From Nitrospira sp. (GTDB lineage Bacteria > Nitrospirota > Nitrospiria > Nitrospirales > Nitrospiraceae): a DNA stretch of 53,344 nucleotides. This document shows, one piece after another, positions 34,553 through 42,294 of the stretch (positions are counted from its first letter, which is position 1; every line of letters starts with the position of its first letter). Where the stretch lies: NCBI GenBank assembly GCA_029881435.1, contig JAOUMR010000012.1, positions 1 to 53,344 of the forward strand, in the 5' to 3' direction. Position numbers and translations under genes: made by a program. The notes beneath the pieces are model-generated. The model searched no databases. It saw nothing but the letters and a program-made list of their open reading frames with translations, and had not been told where the DNA came from.

Positions 34553-35014
34553 ATGAATTCATTGGTTGACATGTTGAGAGATGCCGGGAGGCGAATCGTG
34601 TACGCTGCGGCCTGCTGCGTAGTATTGAGCCCTGCCGCTGCCTTCGCAGCGACGGGCGATGAAGCCACCCATGAGAGCGATCACCAAGAAGATGTTCTTG
34701 AGCTGCCGGAAGTGCACGTTCACGGACTGCCGCTCAATAAAGACCAGCAATTTGGCCCCGTGGCCAAGTCTACGCCCTGGCCTGGTATTCCCGCGTCGCT
34801 CAATGGCCAAGAACTCGATGACTGGATGAAAGCCCGTCTGCTGGTCTCGAAACATGCGAAGGTCACCGTCGTGGTCTTAGAGCCGTGCAAATATCGAGAG
34901 TTGACGACCGCTGGGGTCAATGCGCTTGGGAAATGGACCTTCGATCCTCAGATGAGCGGGGACGATCCGGTGGACGGCGAGCTGACTGTCCGAATTCATT
35001 TCCGCACGCGGTGA
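34553..35014 (+). CDS. Small exported protein with TonB-C-like domain
   Basis: A 153-residue protein with a signal peptide (YAAACCVVLSPAAAFAATG), an acidic/His stretch (HESDHQEDVLELPEVHVHG) and a C-terminal domain resembling TonB-C: VVVLEPCKYRELTTAGVNAL, GKWTFDPQMSGDDPVDGEL, VRIHF. True TonB has an uncleaved N-terminal helix and a proline-rich span, both missing here, so it is not a normal energy transducer. It is 15 bp downstream of the receptor gene and is probably its partner in the same transcript. Confidence 0.6.
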   Translation: MNSLVDMLRDAGRRIVYAAACCVVLSPAAAFAATGDEATHESDHQEDVLELPEVHVHGLPLNKDQQFGPVAKSTPWPGIPASLNGQELDDWMKARLLVSKHAKVTVVVLEPCKYRELTTAGVNALGKWTFDPQMSGDDPVDGELTVRIHFRTR

Positions 35015-35189
35015 AAACGCCAAGAGGCTGAGAATAAAGAGCGAGTCGGGCACGCACATCTACTCGTTCTTGCCTCGTAATCAAAACGCGTCAGCCTCCG
35101 GTCCTCCGTCACCAATATGATTTTTCATTCCAGCTCGGTGATGGGTTATTTTGAGCTTTCATCATCGCTCCAACGGCTCACGCTCCCTT

Positions 35190-35218
35190 TTGTAATCCGC
35201 TCGCACAACTAGTATCAT
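35190..35218 (+). promoter_or_regulatory. Candidate promoter for the duplicated coiled-coil membrane protein
   Basis: TTGTAA (35190-35195), 17 bp, TATCAT (35213-35218), 49 bp upstream of the gene start. The 250-bp gap before it otherwise shows nothing recognisable. Confidence 0.45.
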
Positions 35219-35266
35219 TTGTGCTCTGGCTTCAGTTCTGAACTTGCAAGAACTAGGGGAAATGGG

Positions 35267-36310
35267 ATGATCTCTTCCGCCTTTGAATTGTTGGCGTTTT
35301 GGACGGGAATAGTGGCCGTGGGGATCACTGCGACGGGTGCATTGTTCGGCTGCTTATCCTGGTGGTTCTCTTCCAGGGTCAATTTTTTGAAAGAGGAGAT
35401 AAGCGTTCAACAGGACACAACAACCAACGCGCCCACCGAAGCTATCTCGCATCTGCAACGATCTGCAGATCGGACAGGAAACACAGCCGTCACGTTTGCT
35501 GCGGCGGGTGCCCTGTTCGGCTGCTTGTCTTGGTGGTTCTCTTTCACTGTCAGCGATACAAAAGAAGAAGCTCGCGTGCGTTTCGAATCCGAATATGCAG
35601 CGAAGATGAAAGTGGCGGAGAGTGATGTGGTAAAGGCACGTCAGGAGACGGCCAACGCACTCGCTCATGTGGCGGTAGCGAACGAGCGTACCGGCAACCT
35701 CGAAGTCGAGGCGGCTGGTCTTCGAGAGCGAGCGGCTCGAGCAGAAGATTCGATGAACGCCGCAGAGGCACGGTCGGAGGATGCAAAGAAAGAGGTGGCA
35801 CGGGCGCATAAAAGTACCGCCAAAGCACTCGCTGATGTGGCGGCAGCGAACGAGCGCACCGGAAAATTCGAAGTCGAGGCGGCAGGCCTTCGAGAGCGGG
35901 CGGCTCGAGCAGAGATTGACCTTATGAAAGTCAAAGAGCGAATAGAGAGAAGGGCCATTTCGGACGCGCAGCGCACTCGCTTACAGCAAGCTTTGAAACG
36001 AATTCCAAAGGGGCCAATAAAAATCATCGCCGTTCTGGGAGATGAAGACGCTGGAAAGTTTGCAAAAGAAATGGCGGATATTCTCAAAGACGCCGGATGG
36101 ATCGATGTCCACATGAGTCGTGGCCTGTTCAGCGGAGGTATCGATGGTTTCGAAATTCGAATTCGAGACCGCGAGAAGGTCCCAGTGTCTGCGCTGCAAA
36201 TGGCTAGAGCTTTCGATTCCATCGGATTTGAACCTGCACTCGTGCTCGATCCATCGGTCGCGGAAGGGGCAATGGAAATCATCATCGGCATGGAACCAGA
36301 CGCCGGATAG
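35267..36310 (+). CDS. Internally duplicated membrane coiled-coil protein, function unknown
   Basis: A 347-residue protein not assigned to a known family. Two hydrophobic segments share the block GALFGCLSWWFS (about residues 24-35 and 81-92), so the membrane unit is duplicated with a period of 57 codons. A long charged coiled coil follows, containing a second duplication of about 56 codons: VAVANERTGNLEVEAAGLRE and VAAANERTGKFEVEAAGLRE, each followed by RAARAE. The last 105 residues form a compact alpha/beta domain (GPIKIIAVLGDEDAGKFAKE, then GFEIRIRDREKVP). The design looks like a membrane-tethered sensor with a cytoplasmic or periplasmic head. AGGGGA precedes ATG 35267. Confidence 0.7.
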   Translation: MISSAFELLAFWTGIVAVGITATGALFGCLSWWFSSRVNFLKEEISVQQDTTTNAPTEAISHLQRSADRTGNTAVTFAAAGALFGCLSWWFSFTVSDTKEEARVRFESEYAAKMKVAESDVVKARQETANALAHVAVANERTGNLEVEAAGLRERAARAEDSMNAAEARSEDAKKEVARAHKSTAKALADVAAANERTGKFEVEAAGLRERAARAEIDLMKVKERIERRAISDAQRTRLQQALKRIPKGPIKIIAVLGDEDAGKFAKEMADILKDAGWIDVHMSRGLFSGGIDGFEIRIRDREKVPVSALQMARAFDSIGFEPALVLDPSVAEGAMEIIIGMEPDAG

Positions 36311-36346
36311 CCTTTCCGGATAGCCTTTTTAGGGTACGTCTAGTTC

Positions 36347-36363
36347 CCTGGAGGAACTCCAGG
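36347..36363 (+). terminator. Short hairpin between two genes
   Basis: CCTGGAG (36347-36353) pairs with CTCCAGG (36357-36363) around GAA. It lies 36 bp after the coiled-coil gene. No T-run follows, so termination is uncertain. Confidence 0.3.
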
Positions 36364-36414
36364 CCTCCTTCTCTGTCATGATGTCGTCTTTTTGGGGGAG
36401 GAGCAAGAGATCGC

Positions 36415-36442
36415 TTGACGCTTGCGGAGTAAGGCTTTATCG
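36415..36442 (+). promoter_or_regulatory. Candidate promoter for the PAP2 phosphatase gene
   Basis: TTGACG (36415-36420), 16 bp, TTATCG (36437-36442). The -10 ends only 8 bp before the ATG, so the mRNA would be leaderless or nearly so; no ribosome-binding site is visible. Confidence 0.3.
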
Positions 36443-36450
36443 TCGCACGC

Positions 36451-37035
36451 ATGAGCGTGGACGAAACCCTCTTCCTGGCTATCAACGGATTGGCAGGCCG
36501 GTCACCGGTTGCCGATTACTTTTTCCTGCAACTGGGAAACCGCAGTACGCTCTATCTTCCAGGTGCTTGCGCGATCGCCTATTGGCTCTGGAGCAACCGG
36601 CGAGAGGCGCTGTTGGGAGGTCCGGTTCTGGGAGCAGCGGTCGGACTCACCGATTTCTGTGGGGGACAGCTCAAATGGCTCTTTGAACGAGTTCGACCCT
36701 GTCGGGCGCTCACCGAAGCAGTCAAAGTCGAGTCGAGCGGCTGTGGGGGACTGTTCAGCTTCCCGTCGAACCACGCGGCCAACACCGCGGCGCTCGCAGC
36801 ATTCCTCCAAGTCTTGTACCCAAAGTCAGGCTGGATCACCTGGCCGATTGTGGCATTCGTCGGATTTTCCCGTGTGTATATCGGCGCTCATTATGTGACC
36901 GACGTCCTTGGTGGGTGGATGCTCGGAGGGCTTGTTGGTGGAGGGGCGGCATGGGCGCTGCTTCAATGGCCCAGGTTCAGGAAGAAGTTGGGATCGGTCG
37001 TTAGGCCGATTGAGAAGGTTGAAGTTAGATCATGA
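36451..37035 (+). CDS. PAP2-family membrane phosphatase (undecaprenyl-diphosphatase-like)
   Basis: A 194-residue membrane protein of the PAP2 superfamily. The three catalytic motifs are present: KWLFERVRP (K-x6-RP), FPSNHAANTAALAAF (PSxHA) and SRVYIGAHYVTDVLGGWMLG (SR-x5-H-x3-D). Hydrophobic segments surround them. Members remove phosphate from undecaprenyl diphosphate or lipid A/phosphatidylglycerol phosphate. Recycling of the carrier used by the wall or O-chain is the likely role. Confidence 0.85.
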   Translation: MSVDETLFLAINGLAGRSPVADYFFLQLGNRSTLYLPGACAIAYWLWSNRREALLGGPVLGAAVGLTDFCGGQLKWLFERVRPCRALTEAVKVESSGCGGLFSFPSNHAANTAALAAFLQVLYPKSGWITWPIVAFVGFSRVYIGAHYVTDVLGGWMLGGLVGGGAAWALLQWPRFRKKLGSVVRPIEKVEVRS

Positions 37036-37038
37036 GGA

Positions 37039-38007
37039 TTAAGCAGACGGTGGCGATTCCTCAACTGTAGCCAAGAGATCAGCGCGCAGCCGATCGACAT
37101 CATAACCACGCCCAATCAATACCAGCGCTGATTGTGGCTCATCCAATAGTGTCACCGGTGTGATCGTGGCCTGCCCCGGCAGTGCATATTGGAATTCTTG
37201 CAGTTCCGGCTCCTTGGCAAATCGGAAATAGCCTTTGGCACGCTCCAGCTCTTTTGGGATTGTCTTAATCCAGGCTAAGAAACGCTGGCGATTCAGCGGA
37301 CCAGGCAATGGGACGGTTGTCGCGATGGAATGGTAGGCAGCCCGTTGAACGGAAGCCAGTCGTGACGTCCCGAACACCACGTTCGTCGGTGCCGTCGGTT
37401 TTATCGCGGTATGTGGAGCCAATAATTCAGCAGCATCGAGTCGCGCATGGGATGTTTCCCACAGCCGCGCATAGGGGTTTTGCTCGATGATCGAAGAGCG
37501 AAATCCTTCCCAGTGACCAGGGACGTAGAGATCTCGTTTGTTCAAAATAAGTTCATCGGCGCACCGGATCGCCTGTGTCGTCACATAGGCGCTGGAGTGG
37601 CTTTCGTCTGTCGAGACCGGATGCAAGAGCGCGATGACCCGTTCGAGAACAGCAAGTCGCGCCGTGTACGCATCAGTCACCGCATCGACCACCTCAGCGG
37701 GATCGGCCAGCCCTGAACATTCCAGAATCAGGACATCCGCTCCATGGTCACGCACCAGCTGGGCAATACCCCACGACAGATCTTCCTTTGTGTCGCAACA
37801 GACACAGCCACCCGCCAGGTTCATCACCTGCTCAGCTAGTGTGCCGGCGCGAGGACCATCGATACTGACGGAGCCCGCTTCGTTCATCAGTACGCCGGCT
37901 CGTCGGCCTTCGGTTTTCCAATGTTCCAACAACCGCATCAACAATGTGGTTTTGCCGGCACCGAGCGAGCCGCAGAGAATATAGAAGGGGACAGGCGCTG
38001 GGATCAT
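37039..38007 (-). CDS. CobW/COG0523-family GTPase (putative metallochaperone)
   Basis: A 322-residue G3E GTPase. Walker A is CGSLGAGKTTLLMRL, the metal motif is GGCVCC (CxCC), DVLILECSGLADPAEVVDAV gives Walker B-like residues, and ILNKRDLY is the NKxD base-specificity motif. A CobW C-terminal-type domain follows (residues about 200-320). Relatives (ZNG1, YeiR, CobW) deliver zinc or cobalt to target enzymes. ATG 38007 has GAGGAGA 5 bp upstream. The TonB receptor group 2.5 kb away may serve the same metal, but that is only a guess. Confidence 0.87.
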   Translation of the reverse strand: MIPAPVPFYILCGSLGAGKTTLLMRLLEHWKTEGRRAGVLMNEAGSVSIDGPRAGTLAEQVMNLAGGCVCCDTKEDLSWGIAQLVRDHGADVLILECSGLADPAEVVDAVTDAYTARLAVLERVIALLHPVSTDESHSSAYVTTQAIRCADELILNKRDLYVPGHWEGFRSSIIEQNPYARLWETSHARLDAAELLAPHTAIKPTAPTNVVFGTSRLASVQRAAYHSIATTVPLPGPLNRQRFLAWIKTIPKELERAKGYFRFAKEPELQEFQYALPGQATITPVTLLDEPQSALVLIGRGYDVDRLRADLLATVEESPPSA

Positions 38008-38054
38008 ATATCTCCTCAATTTAAACCGGAGATCATTGTACCGAGAAGAGGGAG

Positions 38055-38450
38055 TTATCCTCCAGCGAAGACCGGGCGAAATCCCGCGTCCGTGAGAATG
38101 CGCGCGACTGCCTCACGCTGATCGCCTTGGACCTCGATCCGTCCCTCCTTGACCGTTCCACCTGCTCCACAGGCTTTCTGCATCCGTTGGGCGAGAGCTT
38201 CTTTCTCCGCTTGGCTGATTCCAACGAACCCCGTGACTACTGTGACTGTCTTGCCTCCGCGGTGTGCCGTGTGGCGAAGGATATCCACTCGGCCACGATT
38301 TTTCTTCAGCGCGGAAGACGCTAGTGCATTCGGGATGGAAGAAGGTTGCGTAGGCGAAGCCGCTGGGAGTGATGGGTGCTTGAGTGAGGCGAATGGGCTG
38401 GCCCACTTGATCGGTCCACCATCGGTGGGAAGGCGTTTCTTTTCTTTCAT
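38055..38450 (-). CDS. SUI1/YciH-family translation factor
   Basis: A 131-residue protein. Residues about 52-131 form the SUI1 domain (eIF1-like): VDILRHTAHRGGKTVTVVTG, then AQRMQKACGAGGTVKEGRIE and VQGDQREAVARILTDAGFRP. The first 50 residues are a Pro/Ser-rich, probably disordered leader starting MKEKKRLPTDGG, like bacterial YciH but longer. It may act on start-codon fidelity. It lies 47 bp upstream of the CobW gene and may share a transcript with it. Confidence 0.88.
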   Translation of the reverse strand: MKEKKRLPTDGGPIKWASPFASLKHPSLPAASPTQPSSIPNALASSALKKNRGRVDILRHTAHRGGKTVTVVTGFVGISQAEKEALAQRMQKACGAGGTVKEGRIEVQGDQREAVARILTDAGFRPVFAGG

Positions 38451-38532
38451 ATGCGAATCATTCCTGCATGAGGCTACACGTGGGCAGACCGTAGGACAAG
38501 TGCCCTATGAGGCGAAGTTTTAGGGAACTGGC

Positions 38533-38831
38533 CTAGTCATACCCATACAACCACTGTGTTGTGGAGGGTGAGATATTCTTCACAGAGTGGCGGACGTGTC
38601 TCGGGATACAGACTTCGTCGCCTGGTTCTGCAACGATCTCTTCACCGGCGATGGTCAATGCTTGCCAACCACGACGGTGACGAGTTCGTTCGTCGTGTGA
38701 ACAAAATCATTCCACTCTCTGCCGGGAGGATCAGTGAACAGATCGCAGGAGTATCCCCGCTTCTTCCAGTCGTGAGCGACCTGATCACGGTCGAGAGGAA
38801 CCGAGAATTTCTGGCGGGTCAGATAGGACAT
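38533..38831 (-). pseudogene. Cupin-domain protein gene with a one-base frameshift (copy A)
   Basis: On the minus strand ATG 38831 opens MSYLTRQKFSVPLDRDQVA, then DWKKRGYSCDLFTDPP and REWNDFVHTTNELVTVV, and stops early at TGA. In the next frame the protein continues TIAGEEIVAEPGDEVCIPRH and HSVKNISPSTTQWLYGYD, to TAG at 38533. The length is 299 bp, exactly one base short of 100 codons, so a single lost base near the VVVGK codons explains it. This is the small cupin family with W-x3-GYSCD, WxDFVH and WLYGYD motifs. It shares 43 identical bases with copy B. A sequencing error is the main alternative. Confidence 0.8.
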
Positions 38832-39115
38832 TGAACCAAGTTATGGGCCTGATCCCTTTGCAATTATCGAAGTGTGGCACAAATACTTTCGATAAGCAGC
38901 AAGCTCCTGCGACACGGTTGCCGATCGCATCCTCGTCTATGCCTGCGTACGTCCCGAAGGAATCCGCCAAGCCCTGTCATCCATTTGATTGGGACAGGGG
39001 GGTACCGTTTTGATTTCTTCAAACCAGACGTTAGATCCATACACATGGGTCCGACACCCTTCCTTGCGTAGCGCTCAGCAGAGGTTTAGGCTGAAAGGCA
39101 TCGAAGAGGTGCGTG
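38832..39115. other. Intergenic stretch without recognisable gene
   Basis: Nothing here matches a family I know. A short plus-frame string reading DRILVYACVRPEGIRQAL is open but isolated and lacks a start. The region separates two gene remnants and is probably decayed sequence. Confidence 0.4.
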
Positions 39116-39270
39116 ATGAGACTTATGGTTGCGAGTATTTTCCTCCCATTCACCTCGTACGCAAGGTATCGTGGTAGGTTCAGCGTCGATCAATTTGATC
39201 TCAATTCCCATGGGACTCCATTCGGGACCGGCAGTTTCTTCTTATTGAAAAGCCTTGGGAACGAGCAGGG
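39116..39270 (+). pseudogene. Possible 5' fragment of trehalose-6-phosphate synthase gene
   Basis: ATG 39116 opens MRLMVASIFLPFTSYARYRG, followed by FSVDQ, then a G-x3-GTGSFFLLKSLGNE block. Trehalose-phosphate synthases (GT20) begin MRL-[IV]-V-x-SNRLP-x-T, and about 20 residues later have a GGLATGL-x-S-[FY]-L-x-SL segment. The order and spacing agree, but the key NR and GGLATGL residues are changed, and the frame then runs into unrelated sequence. A decayed otsA start is the best reading; similarity was judged by eye only. Confidence 0.3.
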
Positions 39271-39428
39271 TCGTTGCAGAAGCTCGGCCTGTAATCAGTC
39301 TGCCGCTATCGCTTCCTGCGCCGCAAATGATCCAGTAGTTTGTGAGAGGCATGGTCACTTCAAAAGCACCCTGGGAACACCTCAGCGTGATCCCATGGCG
39401 GTGAACAATCCAAAAAGGAGGAAATCTT

Positions 39429-39956
39429 ATGTATGGAAGACATTTCGTATACTGCGCCCTCGCCTTCGTAATGTTTCTGCTGCTAGGGTCACCCGCTGTT
39501 GCCCATGAGGCGGACCTCGGCGGGCCACACAGCCACCAGGATCTACCAGGCACGATCTCGAAGATTGAATCGGGGCTGATGTACATCCAAATACAAGGGT
39601 CTTCGGGAGAGAAATTTCGGCCGCGACCGGTCAGTGTAAAGAAGGCGGAACGCATGGGACTGCACCAAGCCAAGGTCGGGGACAAAGTGATCGTGACGTT
39701 GGATGAATCGAATGTGCTCCTGGACATTCACGATCCAAGCCGGCCTGTCCAGGGTCATCGCATTTTGGTCGGGAACCTCGCCTATGCGGATCCGGTCTGG
39801 GAGGTAGTCGAGATTTTTACTAGCAAAGGGTTGGAGTCGTTTTCGGTTGACCCTTTAACGAGTAGTAAACTTGGTGTGCTTCAAGAAGGAGCCTTGGTAA
39901 GAGCAGAGTTAGACGAGGCGAATGTGTTGATTGATATCCATCCGTACCACCGGTAA
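39429..39956 (+). CDS. Exported protein of unknown function with repeated LDExNVLxDIH motif
   Basis: A 175-residue exported protein with a very good ribosome site (AAAGGAGGAAA). The signal peptide (FVYCALAFVMFLLLGSPAVA) ends before HEADLGGPHSHQDLP, which is His-rich. The mature part has two units that each end in the same motif, VTLDESNVLLDIHDPSRP and RAELDEANVLIDIHPYHR, suggesting a duplicated beta domain. It lies upstream of a cytochrome c gene and of another small HGEG-containing exported protein. A periplasmic metal- or redox-related function is possible; no family is recognised. Confidence 0.65.
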   Translation: MYGRHFVYCALAFVMFLLLGSPAVAHEADLGGPHSHQDLPGTISKIESGLMYIQIQGSSGEKFRPRPVSVKKAERMGLHQAKVGDKVIVTLDESNVLLDIHDPSRPVQGHRILVGNLAYADPVWEVVEIFTSKGLESFSVDPLTSSKLGVLQEGALVRAELDEANVLIDIHPYHR

Positions 39957-40213
39957 TGCGAGCATGCAGGTGTTTCACTCTTCATGCCAAACAGGCAACT
40001 GGGCACGCGCGGGTTCCGGCAATTGCGTCTCCATCGCGAGATCACCGGTTGATACAATAGGGCATCCCGTGCCTGTGTTTCTTTATCGTCATCTGCCTGA
40101 GATAATACAGGGTGAGGCTTGGGCGTCGATTCTCACGTCCCCTTCAAACGTGAGAGGTCATAAGAATCCTAAGATTTATTATTGCAGCAAGGGCCGACAA
40201 GGGAGCGTCGATA

Positions 40214-40825
40214 ATGACCAAGGGTGTCTGGGTGGTGCTCGCGATCACAATGGTTGTCGTGACAGGAAATGTTGCCATACTTTGGCATGTCCTGCAATCA
40301 GGTTTTAGTGCGAGGGAACAACCATCGGAACTCGAGGTCATATTCGCGCGTCAGCTCCGGAGCCTGGCAATGCCCAAAGCCCAGAAACAGCTGAAAAACC
40401 CCGTTCCCGCCTCGGAGGAGGTTCTTGCAGAAGCGCGGATTCACTTTGCGGACCACTGTGCGAATTGCCACGGGAATGATGGAAGTGGCTCTACCTTGAT
40501 TGGACAGAACTTCCATCCTAGAACACCCGATCTGACGAAAATAGAGACGCAGTCCTTCTCCGATGGAGAATTGTTCTATATGATCAGTAATGGCATCCGA
40601 TTTACCGGAATGCCCGCATGGGGGAAAGGCCGTCCAGAACCAGATCTCGATAGTTGGAAGCTGGTGCATTTCATCCGTCATCTCCCAAGCATTACGAGGG
40701 AGGAACTGGCACTTATGGAGAAGTATAACCCCGTGAGTCAAGTGGCCCGGGAAGAGCAGGAACGAATCGACCGGTTTCTGCAAGGCGAAGTGCTTGATCC
40801 AGAGTCTCCTGCACATCATCATTAA
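40214..40825 (+). CDS. Membrane-anchored mono-haem cytochrome c
   Basis: A 203-residue class I cytochrome c. An N-terminal anchor (VWVVLAITMVVVTGNVAIL) precedes the single haem-binding site HCANCHGNDGSG. The axial Met is probably in GIRFTGMPAWGKG. A helical region and a His tail (ESPAHHH) follow. It would carry electrons on the periplasmic face of the inner membrane; the partner is not evident. GGGAG lies upstream of the ATG. The gene with the HGEG-type protein follows after about 20 bp. Confidence 0.9.
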   Translation: MTKGVWVVLAITMVVVTGNVAILWHVLQSGFSAREQPSELEVIFARQLRSLAMPKAQKQLKNPVPASEEVLAEARIHFADHCANCHGNDGSGSTLIGQNFHPRTPDLTKIETQSFSDGELFYMISNGIRFTGMPAWGKGRPEPDLDSWKLVHFIRHLPSITREELALMEKYNPVSQVAREEQERIDRFLQGEVLDPESPAHHH

Positions 40826-40847
40826 CTGAGGCAGAAGGTTGACCAAC

Positions 40848-41168
40848 ATGGTGAAACGAATAGGAAGACTGCTCCTGTTGATGACCGCGTTTTTACCCGG
40901 AATAGCCGCCGCGCATGGTGAAGGGATGCACGTCTTTGGGACGGTTGCCGCCATCGACACTGCTGAGATTCAGGTTCTGACGATCGAAGGGAAAACAGTC
41001 TCAATACACACGGTCGCCGAGACGAAATACCGAAATAGAGGAAGGAGCGGAGGAGGGGAGGTTCCCAAGGTAGGCGACCGAGTTGCCGTAGATGTCACAG
41101 AGAAAGATGGCAAATTGATGGCCATCGAAGTCCAATTCTCTTCCTTTGTGAAACAACAGAAGCCGTGA
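40848..41168 (+). CDS. Small exported DUF5666-like protein
   Basis: A 106-residue exported protein: signal peptide (RLLLLMTAFLPGIAAA) then HGEGMHVFGTVAAIDTAEIQ, VLTIEGKTVSIHT and a VPKVGDRVAVDVTEKDGKL block. This GxVxxID...GKT...GDxV pattern is that of small OB-like periplasmic proteins (DUF5666 group) often found near copper and cytochrome genes. ATG 40848 is chosen over a TTG 9 bases upstream. Confidence 0.65.
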   Translation: MVKRIGRLLLLMTAFLPGIAAAHGEGMHVFGTVAAIDTAEIQVLTIEGKTVSIHTVAETKYRNRGRSGGGEVPKVGDRVAVDVTEKDGKLMAIEVQFSSFVKQQKP

Positions 41169-41507
41169 ATGGATGATGTCCGCCGACAGGTGAGCTGAAG
41201 TAGCCTGGATTTGAGAGGCGCCTTTGCAGGGGGACAGGATCTTCCGAGGAGGTGGCCGATTCGTGCGAAGGCGAAAAGGTACCGCCCATCTCGAAGGCAT
41301 CGGTTAAGAGGGCGGAGCGTTTGTTTTCCGCTTCGCGCACGGATGCGGTAGGCGTATGAGCGTCCTAACCCGTACTCGCAGAGCTGAGTGACTCAGGCGA
41401 ATTGTGGTTCTCCTTGCCGGTAAGGTTAGCTCAGATGCTGAGCTGCATCAATCACGCATCAGGTTTAAGGCTGTGGAGGGATTCGTTGGTGGATAGCCCT
41501 TCAGGTT
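41169..41507. other. Intergenic stretch with a small perfect hairpin
   Basis: No gene is recognised. AGCTCAG (41428-41434) and CTGAGCT (41438-41444) form a 7-bp stem with a 3-nt loop. A minus-strand open frame crosses 41095-41340 but overlaps the preceding gene and resembles no family. Confidence 0.35.
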
Positions 41508-41675
41508 CTTTATCATGACAATCATTAGCTCGTTCAGCGCATGGACGAAGTCATTCCACCCTCTGCTGGGTGGCTCGACGAACGCATCACAGGAATAGCT
41601 CCGCCGGATTCAGTCGTGAGCGACCTGATCACGGTCGAGAGGAACCGAGAATTGATGACGGGCAAGGTACGGCAT
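41508..41675 (-). pseudogene. Cupin-domain protein gene, truncated with an internal stop (copy B)
   Basis: Reading minus from ATG 41675: MPYLARHQFSVPLDRDQVAH then D, a TGA where copy A has Trp, then RRSYSCDAFVEPP, GWNDFVHALNELMIVMIK. Homology ends about 41508 and the C-terminal cupin half (AEPGDEV...WLYGYD) is missing. The nonsense codon and the truncation make it non-functional. It is in the same orientation as copy A, and 41611-41653 is identical to 38767-38809. Confidence 0.75.
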
Positions 41676-42294
41676 GGTCATATCACAGGGGCACGTTTTC
41701 TTTTTGAAGAGTCCACAAAGCAATGAGGCTTTTTTATCATACCTCATGGATCCAATGGGATTCAGATATGATCAATAGCTCACGCCATGAGATCGCGCTG
41801 AGCCGTGTGGGCCTGTCCGTTGGGAAAGAAAAAAATAGGGTTCCCCCGACTACTCCGGATCGGCGAATGGGCGAGAGTGGATGACACACTCTCACATCAG
41901 CTGGAAAAACTGGATTTGATCGGGCAGGTCGTGTCAGAACACCTGCCCGATCTTGGGAGACTGGGCCAGGCCGACCCTTCGGCAGGGGGCACGCCCGTAT
42001 TTCCGATGGCCGAGCCTGGGGATTGATCCTTCACGAGGTCTTTGGTACGTTCCTGGCCAGGCCACAAGGCCTTTAGATTTCCTATTCCTGAGTGTCTGAT
42101 CCACTTCACGAGCTATGCCGGCTATCCGAAGGCCGCGCCGGTCTGGGCAGAGATCCGGATCGCGTTCGCGAAGCGGGAGATCCTGCCGCTGTCGGCGAGT
42201 CTCCGGCCGGGGCGGCATCCGGAGCGGGATCGCGACCGGGCGAGACCTGCACGGGGCATAGAGACCAACAGACCGAGAGGAACCTGGCCCGCAG
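41676..42294. other. Intergenic stretch with a long inverted repeat and a base-composition change
   Basis: No gene is recognised in 620 bp. GATCGGGCAGGT (41918-41929) is a perfect inverted repeat of ACCTGCCCGATC (41941-41952) around an 11-nt loop. From about 42110 onward the DNA becomes conspicuously G+C-rich, continuous with the transporter gene that follows, so a junction of foreign DNA probably lies near 42050-42110. Confidence 0.5.

Noticed and set aside
35354-35920. Regular repeats that might have been a CRISPR array
   Set aside because: Only two diverged copies of each block, period about 170 nt, in frame within one coding sequence; this is a protein-level duplication.
35665-36291. A 208-codon Ser/Ala/Arg-rich minus-strand frame inside the coiled-coil gene
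   Set aside because: A mirror of the coiled-coil repeat; low-complexity antisense translation only.
42240-42294. Possible preQ1 riboswitch ahead of the queuosine-precursor transporter
   Set aside because: No compact stem-loop with the A-rich tail typical of preQ1-I could be found and the region is uniformly G+C-rich.
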